Origin: Benincasa hispida
Lineage: Eukaryota > Streptophyta > Magnoliopsida > Cucurbitales > Cucurbitaceae
DNA: 64,000 nt
NCBI RefSeq assembly: GCF_009727055.1
Contig: NC_052358.1
Span: forward strand, 45,361,749 to 45,425,748
Reading direction: 5' to 3'
Under the pieces are notes generated by a model. That model saw nothing but the letters and a program-made list of their open reading frames with translations. It did not search any database and was not told the origin of the DNA. The position numbers and the translations under genes are program-made. Positions 47,651 to 58,836 of this stretch are shown here, piece by piece (positions within the stretch are counted from its first letter, which is position 1; the number at the start of each line of letters is the position of its first letter).

Positions 47651-48464
47651 CATTTATAATATGTTAGCAACGAAGGGATTTGTGTTTGAATGCCTCCACT
47701 TCATATTGTATTAGGGGAAAAAAATCCCAATTGACCTCCCATTTTAATTTTTTGTTGGTTATTTTTGTCATTAAATCGTGGGTATCTAAGATAGTTCTTT
47801 GTATTCTAAAGAAGTTTAATTTTCTACCAACTATTTTCGTTTGTCCAGACATTCAATTACTCACATATTTTTAAAATTTCAACACTTAAATTAGATGCTA
47901 ATTTAAAATCTTCACATATATTTTATAGTTTTATGTCATCATTATACTAAAAGTAAATAAAACACGTTTGTTTCACATTAAATAGAGATGTCTATTTAGT
48001 GTTTATTTAGTATTTGAAGTTTCAAAAAAGATACTTTAATATACGAGATTTAAAAAATGTTTTTAAATAGTTCGAAGATAATATGATCATGATGTGATAT
48101 GTGGAATTGATAAATTTTATATGAGGTGACCATTTTTATTAATTTTATATTATATTTCTAAATGAGGTGGATTTTTCTATTTCATTTTTCATTTTTCCTT
48201 CTCTTTCTCTCTTCCACTCTCTCTCCTTTAAATGACATAATATATATGTTTGTTATTAAGAGATAAAAAAAATTGAATATTACACTTCACTTGCCGATCA
48301 ATCAATAGTTTTTATTAGATTTAAAATTGTCTCAAAAACTATCAAATGTATCTTATATTGGTCCTTGTGCTTTCAAAATGGCTTGTTTGGTAGATATTTA
48401 GTTAGATTGTTCTTAAATATAGAAAAATGAACCAAAATATTTACAAATATAGTACAATTTTACT

Positions 48465-48530
48465 ATCTTTTGCGATAGACCGCGATAGACTACTGATCGG
48501 TCTATCGCAGATAGACGGTTATATTTTGCT
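48465..48530. repeat. Dispersed CTATC/GATAG hairpin repeat, copy 3
   Basis: TGCGATAGACCGCGATAGAC and GGTCTATCGCAGATAGAC form a strong inverted repeat around CTACTGATC. It is flanked by TATTTACAAATATAGTAC and ATTATTTGTAAATATTTTT, which extend the palindrome outward. Confidence 0.65.
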
Positions 48531-49019
48531 ATTATTTGTAAATATTTTTAGCAGTTTTGTCATTTAAAATAAATTTTCTATTTATTTTTTGGTTTCTCTC
48601 TCAATTTATTACAACATTTTTCATCTTTCATAAGTAAAGGGGTTGAATTATTAACAAAATTCAAAAAATAAAACAATTATTTTTTTTAATAAAAACTGGC
48701 TTAATTTTTAAAAACATTGGTAGAAAGTAGATAACAAAACAATATATAAAAGATAGAATGAACGTTTATAGGCCTAATTCTCAAAGACTAAAAACATAAA
48801 CCAAATTATTACCAAACATGACCTTAGTTTTTTAATGTTTCTTTTTTCTGTCATTTTGGTCTTTCAACTTTTGTTTATTATAGTCCATTGACTTTGAAAA
48901 AAATATATATATTTTTTATAAATTAAGAACACAACTTTGAGTACATGTTTTAACGTATTAATATGGATGTGATTTTAAATCACATAGGTTAGAGATGAAC
49001 AACCAAAAGCCACCTTACA

Positions 49020-49165
49020 CAAATAGGTAATAGGTTTAAAGTTTCTTTCTTCTTCTTCTTTATTTTTTTTTAGTATAAATTGGAGGTGGAGAATTTGAAC
49101 TATGGACTTATTGATCCTCGACATACACATGTCCAGTTGAACTAAGCTCTTATTGATCGTAAAAG
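49020..49165 (-). repeat. tRNA-derived SINE-like element, minus strand
   Basis: The minus strand reads TTAGTTCAACTGG (A-box-like), about 35 bp of spacer, then ATAGTTCAAATTCTCC (B-box-like). An A/G-rich tail follows (the TTCTTCTTCTTTATTTTTTT run on plus). The layout matches a Pol III-driven SINE of tRNA origin. Confidence 0.55.
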
Positions 49166-50737
49166 GTTCAAAGTTTCGATCATACGTATTAAACAACAAA
49201 CTAAAAAAAAGGCTAGATATGAACATTGGACAAGTAGAAAAAAATAAATGAAAAAATAAAATAACAATTATCATAATGATTATCTCTTAAAAAATTAGTT
49301 TTAATATCATTTGGGTTGTCTTTATATTTTGAGTTTTGTTTAATTTTAGTTCTTGCCATTTCAAAAGAATTTTTGTTATTTGTTACTTCAAGAAATAGAA
49401 TAATTTGAAATCTATATTTGTATCTACAAAATTATCCGGACTGAAATATTTGGATTTTGTATGATTTTATAGAGTTTTGAGATAAATTACCTATTTCAAT
49501 TATATAAAAAAAAAAATCATAATATATAAATCTATCAGTATTTTTTTTTTAAACTTTCTTTCCTTTTTTTAGTTATTCTCAACATAAACATTTTAAATAC
49601 ATTCCTTTTAAATCTTTTTCCTAAAAAAATTTAAAATCGTTTCTTGAATTTCAAACCACGTGATTTAAAATCACTTCTTATCTACGTAAAAAGCATTCTC
49701 TTTATAAAGTGTGAAAATATATTCACATTTCGTTGTATTAAAATGCATACACAAAATTTAAAAATTTTTAAAAATAAAGTAACTAAAATTAGATCATTAA
49801 AATTTGAAATCATATGAATTAAATTAGGATATTATAAAAAGGGCAAATCGTAAAAATCTGGTGGTAGTTACAATTAGACTCTTAAATTTTCAATTGTAAG
49901 AATTAAACACTCAAACTTATACAAATATTGAAATTGAACCCTCAAACTTACACTAATTTTAAAAATTAAATCTCAAATGATAAAAAATTGAATCTCAAAC
50001 TTATACAATTATCATAGTGGCAGACTATCCATTTGAGGTGCCAAATATAATAGTTGGTACTTCCAATTATTATAGCCTACAATTAACTACATTATTACTA
50101 TTTTAAATTTCTTGTTTACTATTTGTCATAATGTTTAATATTTCCAACCTATAATTTCTTTCTCTGTTTATTGCAGCGTTTACTATTTTATAAAATAGTC
50201 TATACCCAAACATATATTATTATAAATTACGAATTATTATAATTCAAAGACTATAATAACCAATTCACGACCTCAAATGCTCCTTACAATTTGGGATTTT
50301 TACTAAATTATAATGCAATATTACACTTATGTGTCTTGAACTTTCCATTTTTTTCTTCATAAATGTGTGAGCTTCATATTTTCAAGAAAATAAGTGGTCT
50401 TTTACTATTTAACCCTCCAAACATTAAAAGAAAATAAAAAATGTAAAAGAGAAAAAACTTTTCACATCTCACCCACACTCCACTAATGGCTCATTTTTAA
50501 TAATTATCATTTTTCTCTCTCATCTTTTTCATATCCAAACCACACTTCATCTTCTTCAATTTCTCTCTCAAAACGCTCTCTTAAAACTCTCTCTTATCTC
50601 TTTTCGTCGCCTCCCTCCCTCCGTCCACCTTGCCACCATCGACGACGTGCCTGCCAAGATCTAGCTATCACCTTCCTTCGTTTGGGCCACTAACCAGCTA
50701 TCGTCACCTTCTTCCTCAGATCCGATGTGTGGAAGAA

Positions 50738-50912
50738 ATCTTCCAATGCGAGGCGAGCAAATCCGACACATCTTCTGACGTGTGGCGAGCAGATATGGCA
50801 CGGGGTGTTTACTCCAGCGTCGTGCTAGGAGATCCTGCGTGGGGTGATTTTTCCGATGTAGGCAAGCAGATCCGATTGGAGTTATTTTTCTAACGTGGGG
50901 TGAGCAGATCCA
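50738..50912 (+). repeat. Degenerate repeat with GGCGAGCAGATCC core
   Basis: Four units share a core: GCGAGGCGAGCAAATCCG (about 50742), ACGTGTGGCGAGCAGAT (about 50779), ATGTAGGCAAGCAGATCCG (about 50857) and ACGTGGGGTGAGCAGATCC (about 50894). Spacing is near 37 or 77 bp, so one unit between the second and fourth may be lost. The island is much more GC-rich than its surroundings. Confidence 0.6.
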
Positions 50913-51094
50913 ACGTGAGCTGAACCATCTGCGTAGGGTTCTGGATGATGACGGTGATATATAGGGTGGGTTTTTTTTTATATATACTATGATATATTTA
51001 TAGGGTACTACTATATATATATATAGTGACTTCTCCTTTTCGATATATAGGGTGGTGTTATATATATATATTATGATCTATATATATTCGTTTC

Positions 51095-51800
51095 CAATCT
51101 TACTAGTATATTTCATATATTGTTTATAGTATTTGCAAACATCTAAGACAAATGTTCTAATGTAATATTTAAAAAAAAAAAAAACCATGAATCTAAACAA
51201 TGATATATACATACATACATACATACATATTTAAATATACTAGTGAAATGATTTATAATATATATATATATATATATATATCATTTTACTAGTATATTTA
51301 AAAGTACGTTTGAATATTTAAAAATATTTACATTTTACTAGTATATTTCATATATTGATTTGAATATTTGCAAACATCTAAAATAATATTTTAAGGTATA
51401 GAGACATATATATCAGATAATATCAATACCAAATTAGAAGTGCATATATATCATAATACTTGGGATATATACATCAAATAAATAATGAAATATATTGACA
51501 TACATATTAAAACATATTTGAGAAGTATATGTAAAAATAACCATGAATATTTGAGTAGATATCAAATATATTTACCAGTATATTTCATATATTTTTTAGA
51601 ATATTTTCAAATAAAGAATGGAATATATTACATGCACGAGTGAACAAACAATGTAATATTTCGCATAGTATAAAAAATACATGAAAAACGAAATGGTGAT
51701 TTATGTCAATAATCGAATCAATCTCTAATTTATATATTGTGGTATATTTCAAATATTTGTTAAAATATTTTCAAATACCTAACAAAATGTTTGTATATTT
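51095..51800 (+). repeat. Periodic AT-rich repeat, ~165-245-bp spacing
   Basis: A block like TAGTATATTTCATATATTG, followed about 20 bp later by TATTTGCAAACATCTAA, recurs near 51105, 51345, 51580 and, more diverged, 51745. TA and CATA microsatellites lie between the first two units. Confidence 0.55.
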
Positions 51801-52435
51801 TAAAATAACTATGAATCTAGAAAAGAAAAAAAAAGATGTGAAACCAACCAAAATGAAAAATAAAATTTCATGAAATACATTTTCTCTCTTCAATTAAAAT
51901 AAATAAAGGGAAAAATCTCAAACAGTCTCTCTCCATTTGAAAATGTTAAAAAAATTATATTAAATGCATTTTCTATCTCCATAATAAATACAATTTCTCC
52001 CTCAATCATTAAAAAAGTTTCGAAAATAGGAAAATATATTTAAAAATTGAAATAAAAATAATAAAAAATAATAAATTTGTCAAAAAATAATACTAAAAGT
52101 CTTTCCGAAAAAAATTAAAACTTAAAAAACATTTTTTTTAATAAAAATCCCTACAATTTTTACCATTACATAAGTTTGGTGGTTATACTTTAATAATTGT
52201 ATAAGTGGGAGAATTCAATTTTCACCATTTAAATTGTAAAGGTATAATTGCAATCATTTTTTAAATTTTCCAAAAAAGAAGAAGAAAAAACTAAAATATG
52301 CATTGATACGAGGGAGGTGGCTTCGTTCGTTCATTTGAATCGTGAGAATTGAAGGGGAAAAAAATCATGAATTGACATCTTTTGCTCTCTTCCATTCGAT
52401 TACCGGTTGCTGTTGTACAAGCGACTATCACAGCC

Positions 52436-55400
52436 ATGTGTCCAACCAGTAGCCATAGCCAATCGCAAGATTTTTTCCTTCTCGAGGAAGAAGAAGAAGG
52501 TGACGTTCAATTCCGACAAATGGGGTATAAGAGCGCTGGAAGTTACTGGACCCGTTGCATATACGAACTCGATCGCACAAACATGATTCTCATTGGATCT
52601 ACGTTGGGAATGGGAACCATCTCCCACAAACCCCACTTCTCGAACAGATTGCGAAGTGGGTTTTACAGCAGAGCTCATTCTAAACACCTCTGTGTGAGTG
52701 GAGGCAAGGATCGAAACAAGAAAAAGGTTGTCATCGTCGGCTCCGGTTGGGCTGGTCTTGCCGCTGCTCATCACCTCTGTAACCAGGTTCTCTTTGTTGA
52801 ATTAACCATTTGATATGAAGAAAAGTTGCAAAAGAACGATAGGAGAGAGAGAAGAAGAAACGTAAATTAGTTTATCAATACCATATTAACTTCCAATCTC
52901 TCCGAGTCTCTACCTTGTTGTAGCACTATTTGTTTGTTAAAGTATTGATATAATATTAAATTTACCTTGACTCAACTTATTAGAGTATGTATGAAATCCG
53001 GGAGAATGGTGTGTTCGAACCCTGCAATGCTATTTTCTCTCAAATTAATATTGATTCAATTGGTGGTTTAACATGGAATAAGAGTAGAGAGTGTTAAAAG
53101 TGATTATATTATTAAAGTTATCTTAACTCGTCAGCTTAAGCCTTTGAGTTGATCGGTGATTTAACATGGTAAAGAAGTCCAAGAGGTCCTGTGTTCAAAC
53201 CTTTGCAATATTATTATTGATTAATATTGATTCAATAGGTGGTTTAACATGGTACCAAAGCAGAGAGTTTTAAAGTATTTATAATATTAAATTTACCTTT
53301 ACTCATCAACTTAAGTTTTTAGGACAATCGGTGATTTAATACTGTTTAGATACTATTTTATCTTTACTGGGATGCAGGTGAGTGGTAAATACCGAATTGT
53401 TGATTTCATTAAAATTTAAGTGTTAATGGAGTTTCTGTTGCAGGGATTTGATACCACTGTTCTTGAACCAGGCAATGATTTTGGTGGTGCCGATATTCAT
53501 GGAATCCGCGGTAATAACCAAAATTGTTCGTTTTGGATCAATTTAGTAACGTTTGTGTTTCCTATTTGTTTTTCACAAGGAACGAGAATGTTAGTGTTGC
53601 CAAGCAATCACTGAATTTGTTGTTTCCAGAGATATATATGCTTGTCCTCACTTATGTTTTGGATAAGTACTTATTCTGGTTGTACTGGAAATGTTTCATT
53701 TTGTTGTAGGTTACTGGCGTCCCTACAAGAATATATTTGGCCTCGTTGATGAGCTTGGTATCGCTCCTTTCACAAACTGGACAGCACCTGCTCATTATTC
53801 AGTTGATGGATTGGAGGTTGATAGTAGCTTTTTCAATCATTGATGAAATAATGAGACTTTTTAATTAATAAATTAATTTCTAATAGTCCCAAGTTTCATC
53901 TTAGTTACATCTATGTGTTCGTTGATCTTATAATTTATTAGTTTTGAGGTTTGTTATTTTAAATTGTGTCATGATGGTGATGCAGTTCTCGTGTAGGTAA
54001 AATTTCCAGTATTCCAAGATCTGCCTCAACTGCCAACTCCTCTCGGAACCTTACTTTATCCAGAAGTATGAATAGCTTCACGTTTTCATGACTTCCCAAT
54101 CATTTGTATTATTTAAAATGGCTTGATGAAAATCACTTTTGGTGGTTTTTGTCACAGTTCTCCCAGCTCCCATTGTTGGATCGGTTAACATCACTTCCTT
54201 TGATGGCTGCAGGTGCATTTCTTTCACAGATCTTTCAATATAGATGTCTGTAGATGTCTGTATTTCACAATGTAACAAAAAACCTGACATTAAAAATGAA
54301 ATTTCCAACTAGAAGTGTAGCTCAATTGGCTAGGGTATATCTTCTTGACCATAAGGGTAAACAAGTTTGATTCTCTTCTCTTCGTGTTGTTGAGCTGAAA
54401 CAAATATATTAAAAAATGAAATTAGGATAAACCTTCTTTTCCAACAAGTACAAAATACCTGGGTGTTCTTTCCAGTAGTCAGTTTTTAGTATGCTCTCTT
54501 GTGTAAAAAAGAACATATAGTGTTGTACTTTTATCTAATATCATAAGTTAGAGCATGGATCTAATTCATGGTAGTTACAATTCTTAACTGTCCAAAATGC
54601 ATACCGAGTACAGCACACTAACTTCTAAATTTCTAATGCATCCTTTGTTCTATATTGATCATCCATCATTGGAGATCAACACAAAAACATATTCCTTACA
54701 AACAATTTATGGATTTTATGTATTTCTCCCACGTCTTTATTTTGCTGAGTTTTGTTTCTTTCAGTTATTGACTTCGACAATATGGATACGGCATGGAGAA
54801 AATATGACTCAAGTAATATCTTTACCACCTGTGTAGACTCTTGATATTGGACTGATGTGAATTGAAATGTCTGATCAATAGCTGTTTCTCACCAATAGTT
54901 AGTGCCCGGGAGCTATTCAAGCAGTTTGGCTGTTCGGGAAAGCTCTATAGTAGCGTACTTAATCCATTGCTTCAAGTAGGACTGTTTGCTCCAGCCGAGC
55001 AGTGCAGTGCTGCAGCAACCTTGGGAATTTTATACTATACTATCCTCGCTCACCAGGTTTGGAGAACCAAGTTACTTCTACCAACAGTCCTGCTTCTTCT
55101 GTTGCTAATTATGCCAGTGCTTTGTACTTTAAACTCGTGGATGCATACAGAAAGATTTCAATCTAGTCTGGTGCCGTGGAACTGTTAAAGAAAGGATTTT
55201 CCAACCATGGATGGACTTGCTGGAGAAAAGGGGATGCAGATTTGTTAGGAGGAGCAGAATCACAGATGTGATAGTAGATGATGATACAAACTCTCTCTCA
55301 GACGTGCTTTGTGGCAGAGAAAGATATGAGGCCGATGCGGTTGTATTTGCTGTTGGAATTTCTGTACTCCAAGAACTCATTCATAATTCGTATGGTTCTG

Positions 55401-56543
55401 TCTCCCCTTAAACAACAGTGCCAATAAGTTATGTATTCATTATTGTTGCCTGTTTTTGGTTTGTGTCTATAACTGTTCTGGCTTTCCTTGTCCTTTGTTC
55501 TGTTTAGTGCAGCATTATACACAAAAGAGGAGTTCGTCAAGGTTTTAAACTTGAGAAGTGTTGATGTGCTCACTGTTAAGCTTTGGTTTGATAGAAAAGT
55601 AAGTAAAATGATAAAACCAATTTCATTGAACAAACTACAAAGTATTTGAAAAGTATGATTACACTCTTACTGAAGGATTCAACACGATGGAATCCTTTTA
55701 CTACAATGTTAAACAGGTTAATATTCCAACTGCAAGTAATTCTTGCTCGGCATTGGATAATTCATATGGATGGTGTTTCGTCGACTTGAGTGCCATTCAA
55801 GACGAACACAAAGATGAATCGTTTACAGTCTTACAAGCTGACTTTGTGAGTATAAGAACACCCTCTCCTGCCACTAGTTTATAGATCTATCTGTTCAGTT
55901 TAAAAGATTACAGTCATCTTTTTCACAAACAGTATCACGCCAATGAGCTGTTGCCGCTAAACGATGAAGCTATCATCGAAAAGGTCAAATCCTACCTCTC
56001 AACATGCATTAAGGACTTCGAGAACGCCATCGTGGTGAAGAAGGAAATTGGAAAGTTTCCAAAATCATTAACTCACTTCTTTCCTGGTATATAAAATCAG
56101 AACCTACATTTGGTTCAAATTCTTTTACCACTTGGCAATTTTTTGTTTCATTAGTGGTTGTCTGATTCTCCAAAAGGTTCATACAAATACATGATGCGCG
56201 GCTTTACATCGTTCCCAAATGTGTTCATGGCTGGAGACTGGATCATAAACCGTCACGGTTCATGGTCACAGGTCTGGTATCTATAAATCTTTCCTTTGCT
56301 GATATGTGATGATCATTTTGTTTTTGGATGTGTTGATGACTTGAATGAGTTCTTGGACAGGAGAAATCATTTGTGACTGGTCTTGAAGCTGCAAATAGAG
56401 TGGTGGATTTTCTCGAAGAAGGAAGCTTTGCGAAAATTGTACCGGTAGAGGAAGATGAGCCTCATGTGGAAGCTCTTCGTAGTCTCAACAGAAGGATTGA
56501 TGAGATTAGATCCCAACTCCCATTCAACGATTTCTTGCTCTAA
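52436..56543 (+). CDS. FAD-dependent amine-oxidase/phytoene-desaturase-like flavoprotein
   Basis: Thirteen exons: 52436-52786, 53444-53510, 53710-53816, 53997-54065, 54158-54212, 54765-54812, 54899-55056, 55151-55389, 55508-55598, 55717-55845, 55933-56086, 56177-56271, 56361-56543. They join to 1746 nt, 581 residues, no internal stop, all GT-AG. The FAD-binding fold is KKVVIVGSGWAGLAAAHHL (GxGxxG), with Glu of TTVLEPG at the end of strand 2. The C-terminal FAD motif is VFMAGDWIINRHGS then GLEAANRVVDFL. The middle (YWRPYKNIFGLVDELGI, AAVIDFDNMDTAWRKYDS, RELFKQFG) is typical of a plant and algal family annotated as carotenoid-desaturase-like oxidoreductases. The substrate is unknown. The ATG at 52436 is the first in frame; a later Met (GYKSAGSYW) is an alternative. 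No clear transit peptide by eye. Confidence 0.9.
52940..53345 (+). repeat. Repeated 'GGTGATTTAACATGG' elements in intron 1 of the flavoprotein gene
   Basis: Three partial copies occur: GGTGGTTTAACATGGAATAA (about 53062), CGGTGATTTAACATGGTAAA (about 53154) and AGGTGGTTTAACATGGTACC (about 53238). Between them lie tRNA-B-box-like words GTGTTCGAACCCTGC (about 53011) and GTGTTCAAACCTTTGC (about 53193). This looks like a dispersed non-autonomous element duplicated within the intron. Confidence 0.5.
54305..54380 (+). repeat. tRNA-derived SINE-like element in intron 5 of the flavoprotein gene
   Basis: GTGTAGCTCAATTGGCTAGG is a good tRNA D-arm/A-box and AAGTTTGATTCTC a B-box, about 45 bp apart. The T-arm and acceptor pairing needed for an intact tRNA gene are not evident. 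It is the closest of the three SINE-like copies to a tRNA. Confidence 0.5.
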
Positions 56544-56561
56544 TGAACCAATAGAGAAAAC

Positions 56562-56567
56562 AATAAA
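56562..56567 (+). terminator. Poly(A) signal candidate of the flavoprotein gene
   Basis: AATAAA starts 19 bp after the stop codon's last base. It is the nearest canonical signal, but plant signals are loose and a later one may be used. Confidence 0.4.
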
Positions 56568-56569
56568 GT

Positions 56570-57838
56570 TTAGTCTCAATAATTTTGTAATAGTCTGGAG
56601 AATAATTACACAAAAGGAAACATTTGAGGATGTAATTATAAGTTTTGTTTTTTTAAGTTCAATAGTACGTGGGATTGGAGAGATTCAAACCACTTAACTT
56701 ATGATCACGGTAGCTAATTATAGTTAATTATAAGAATTCTAATTATAGTTAATTATAAGAATTTGATAGTTTAGAATAGCGGTTAGTCTTTATCATTATT
56801 ATCCCATAATATTTCCCTTTTAGAATGATGTCCTCTTGTTATTTTATATATTAATTGGAAACTGGTATAATATCACTTGGAAAATCTTTTAAACTTCAAG
56901 AATGTTAATTTGGAATTGAGAAAGTGAGCATAGATCGTGGATGATTGGCATATACTTTTGTTCTCGAGGACAATTCAAATCTCCACGTTGTAGTATGTTA
57001 TACTAAAAAAAAAATGTTAAGGGTAAACTACAAATTTTAGATTTATGTCTATTTGATTCTTAAATTTTCAATTTTGAGACAGATAGGGTCCTTGGAATTT
57101 AAAAAATGTCTAATAGTTTGTTTTAAAAAAAATTAAATATCACTATATTATTTAAATTTAATTAATTAAAATAAAATAAAATACATATTTTCACATTATA
57201 CTCTTACCATTAGTTTTGGCATTGGTGTTTTGTTTTAAAAATATAAAAGATACTTTTAAACTTAATTTTTTTCCAAAAATATTTTTATTGTTAGTGTATG
57301 AACCCAAACCACTAGTTTCAAAAATATACTTCGACTTTCAAAAGCTTCATTACTCGTAGCCTTAAAAAGAAAAAAAGAAAAAAAAAAGAACTTGAAATTT
57401 TAATTTTAAAATAAGCTCTTTTTAGTAACCATTGTGTTTTTGAAAATTATGTTTTCTCACAATTTCTAACTCATGATTTTCAAATGTCTTAGGTAAATAT
57501 TTGAATTCTTAGTCAAATTTCAAAAGCAAGAACAAGTTTTTTTTTTTTTTTTTTTTTTTTTTTTGAAACAAAAACAACAATTCATGGAAACTAATAGATG
57601 GAAGTGATATTTAAAGGCTTAATTTTTAAAAACAAAAAATAAAATGGTTACCGAGTAAGACCACATATATCATTTATTTTCATATGAATACTCCTTTTCT
57701 CCCACCAATTTTCTCACAACAAAATTTAAACCAACACTTCAAGAAAAAGTATAAAATCCCAAAAAATCTCACAAAGTTTTAAAATCAATATCACCCCTTA
57801 AACTTATCGTGATAAATAGCCAAATACAAAAAGGATAT
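56570..57838. other. Intergenic region before the Tat element
   Basis: AT-rich DNA with a direct repeat of CTAATTATAGTTAATTATAA near 56713-56760, a T-run of more than 20 bases at about 57538-57564, and a foldback element (57405-57665). No gene is seen. Confidence 0.5.
57405..57665. repeat. Foldback MITE-like element
   Basis: The left arm (AGTAACCATTGTGTTTTTGA) is mirrored by the reverse complement of the right arm (GGTAACCATTTTATTTTTTG), followed in both by TTTGAAAATTA/TTTAAAAATTA-type sequence. The loop includes the long T-run. Parts of the same arm occur near 48680-48740. Confidence 0.5.
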
Positions 57839-58227
57839 TGTTGAATGAGAAATTTTAGACCAATCACAAGTTACCACGTCATTTACTAAATTAATGATGA
57901 AATTCCAAATCATTAAATTTGAGCTCAATTAGGAGTTGACATATGTCCTGAATTAAAGTTGAAGACAAATTTCGATGACGCCACGTGGTTTTATCATGAT
58001 CGTTGAATCAGATAAGATTAATTGGACCCAATTTGATATTATTATTTAGGTCAAAGTCCAACTAAGTCCAAAAATAGGCTGAAATTGACCCAAATGTCAA
58101 ATCAGGCCTAAATCCGATTAATTGGGCCCAAAGGCCAACCCCATGGACCAACCAAGCCCAAGTCCAACTAATTGGGCCCAAAGGCCAAGCCCATGGATCA
58201 ACCAAACCCAAGCCCACCTGTGAACTC

Positions 58228-58236
58228 TATAAATAG
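58228..58236 (+). promoter_or_regulatory. TATA box in the Tat LTR
   Basis: TATAAATAG is a canonical plant TATA box, about 540 bp before the LTR end and followed by a pyrimidine/A-rich start region. It is the probable Pol II promoter of the element. Confidence 0.65.
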
Positions 58237-58336
58237 ATAAGCTCTCCTCATTTGGAAGGGTCAGCAATTCTATACTCCAGAGAGCTTATAGAGAATTCTT
58301 TACAATCAGAAGACTCCTTGACTCCTGAAGCTGACC

Positions 58337-58580
58337 ACACCTGAAGATTGAAGTCCTTCGAAGATACAAGCATTCTAAAGACTGAAGTCCTTTAAAGATG
58401 CAAGCATTCTGAAGACTGAAGTCCTTTGAAGACTGAAGTCCGTTGAAGATACAAGCAATTCTACATTTAGAGAGTCCAAAGAGAATTCATCAACAAGTAG
58501 AAGACTCCCAAAACTCTAAAGTTGCACTCTTAGAAGATAGAAGACCCTTAAAGACTGAAGTCCTTCAGAGATACAAGTAT
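58337..58580 (+). repeat. Tandem 'GACTGAAGTCCTT' array in the Tat LTR
   Basis: Units of about 33-35 bp with core GAAGACTGAAGTCCTT(T/C) and ending GATACAAGCATTCT recur about five times (58350, 58378, 58412, 58432 and, after a spacer, 58550). Unit length varies by partial duplications. Confidence 0.7.
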
Positions 58581-58775
58581 TATTCCAAGACTTCAACTCT
58601 ATGATCATCACGTGCTTCGCTTCCTCAAAGCAAGCGTACACATTCAACTGAAAGAGAATCAGAGAATCAAGTACTAGAGATCGAACCACATCGCATCAAA
58701 TCAACTTCAACATTAACATTAACTCAAGTTCAATTCCATGAAACAAGTTTCTCCGGAAGCCTCATGTGAACAAAT

Positions 58776-58793
58776 TGGCACGCCTAGTGGGAC
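58776..58793 (+). other. Primer binding site candidate of the Tat element
   Basis: TGGCACGCCTAGTGGGAC starts with the TGG that pairs with a tRNA CCA end and lies directly after the LTR. I have not assigned the tRNA. Confidence 0.6.
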
Positions 58794-58836
58794 CATCTCT
58801 ACCTCTCATCTCTCTCTCAGTATCCAAACAAGGAAA

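Larger units (their letters stand above)
47651..52435. other. AT-rich intergenic region without supported genes
   Basis: About 4.8 kb. It holds a hairpin repeat (48465-48530), a SINE-like element (49020-49165, minus), an inverted copy of the 21.6-kb dispersed repeat (49840-50000), a GC-richer island with degenerate repeats (50560-50940), TA-rich microsatellites (50955-51300) and a periodic AT-rich repeat (51095-51800). A frame at 50630-50893 has no recognisable domain and coincides with the repeat island. Confidence 0.55.
57839..58772 (+). repeat. 5' LTR of the Tat element
   Basis: The end is set by CA at 58771-58772, three bases before the primer site. The start TGTTGAATGAG at 57839 is a guess without the 3' LTR. 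It contains a duplicated AATTGGGCCCAAAGGCCAA(C/G)CCCATGGA block (about 58120-58200) and a tandem array downstream of the TATA box. Confidence 0.5.

Noticed and set aside
50630..50893. 87-codon frame starting MPPSTTCLPRSSYHLPSF
   Set aside because: No recognisable domain, no splice continuation found, and the second half is built from a degenerate nucleotide repeat.
54305..54380. Possible intact tRNA gene
   Set aside because: A- and B-box-like words are present, but I could not find matching acceptor and T-arm pairing; a SINE-like origin fits better.
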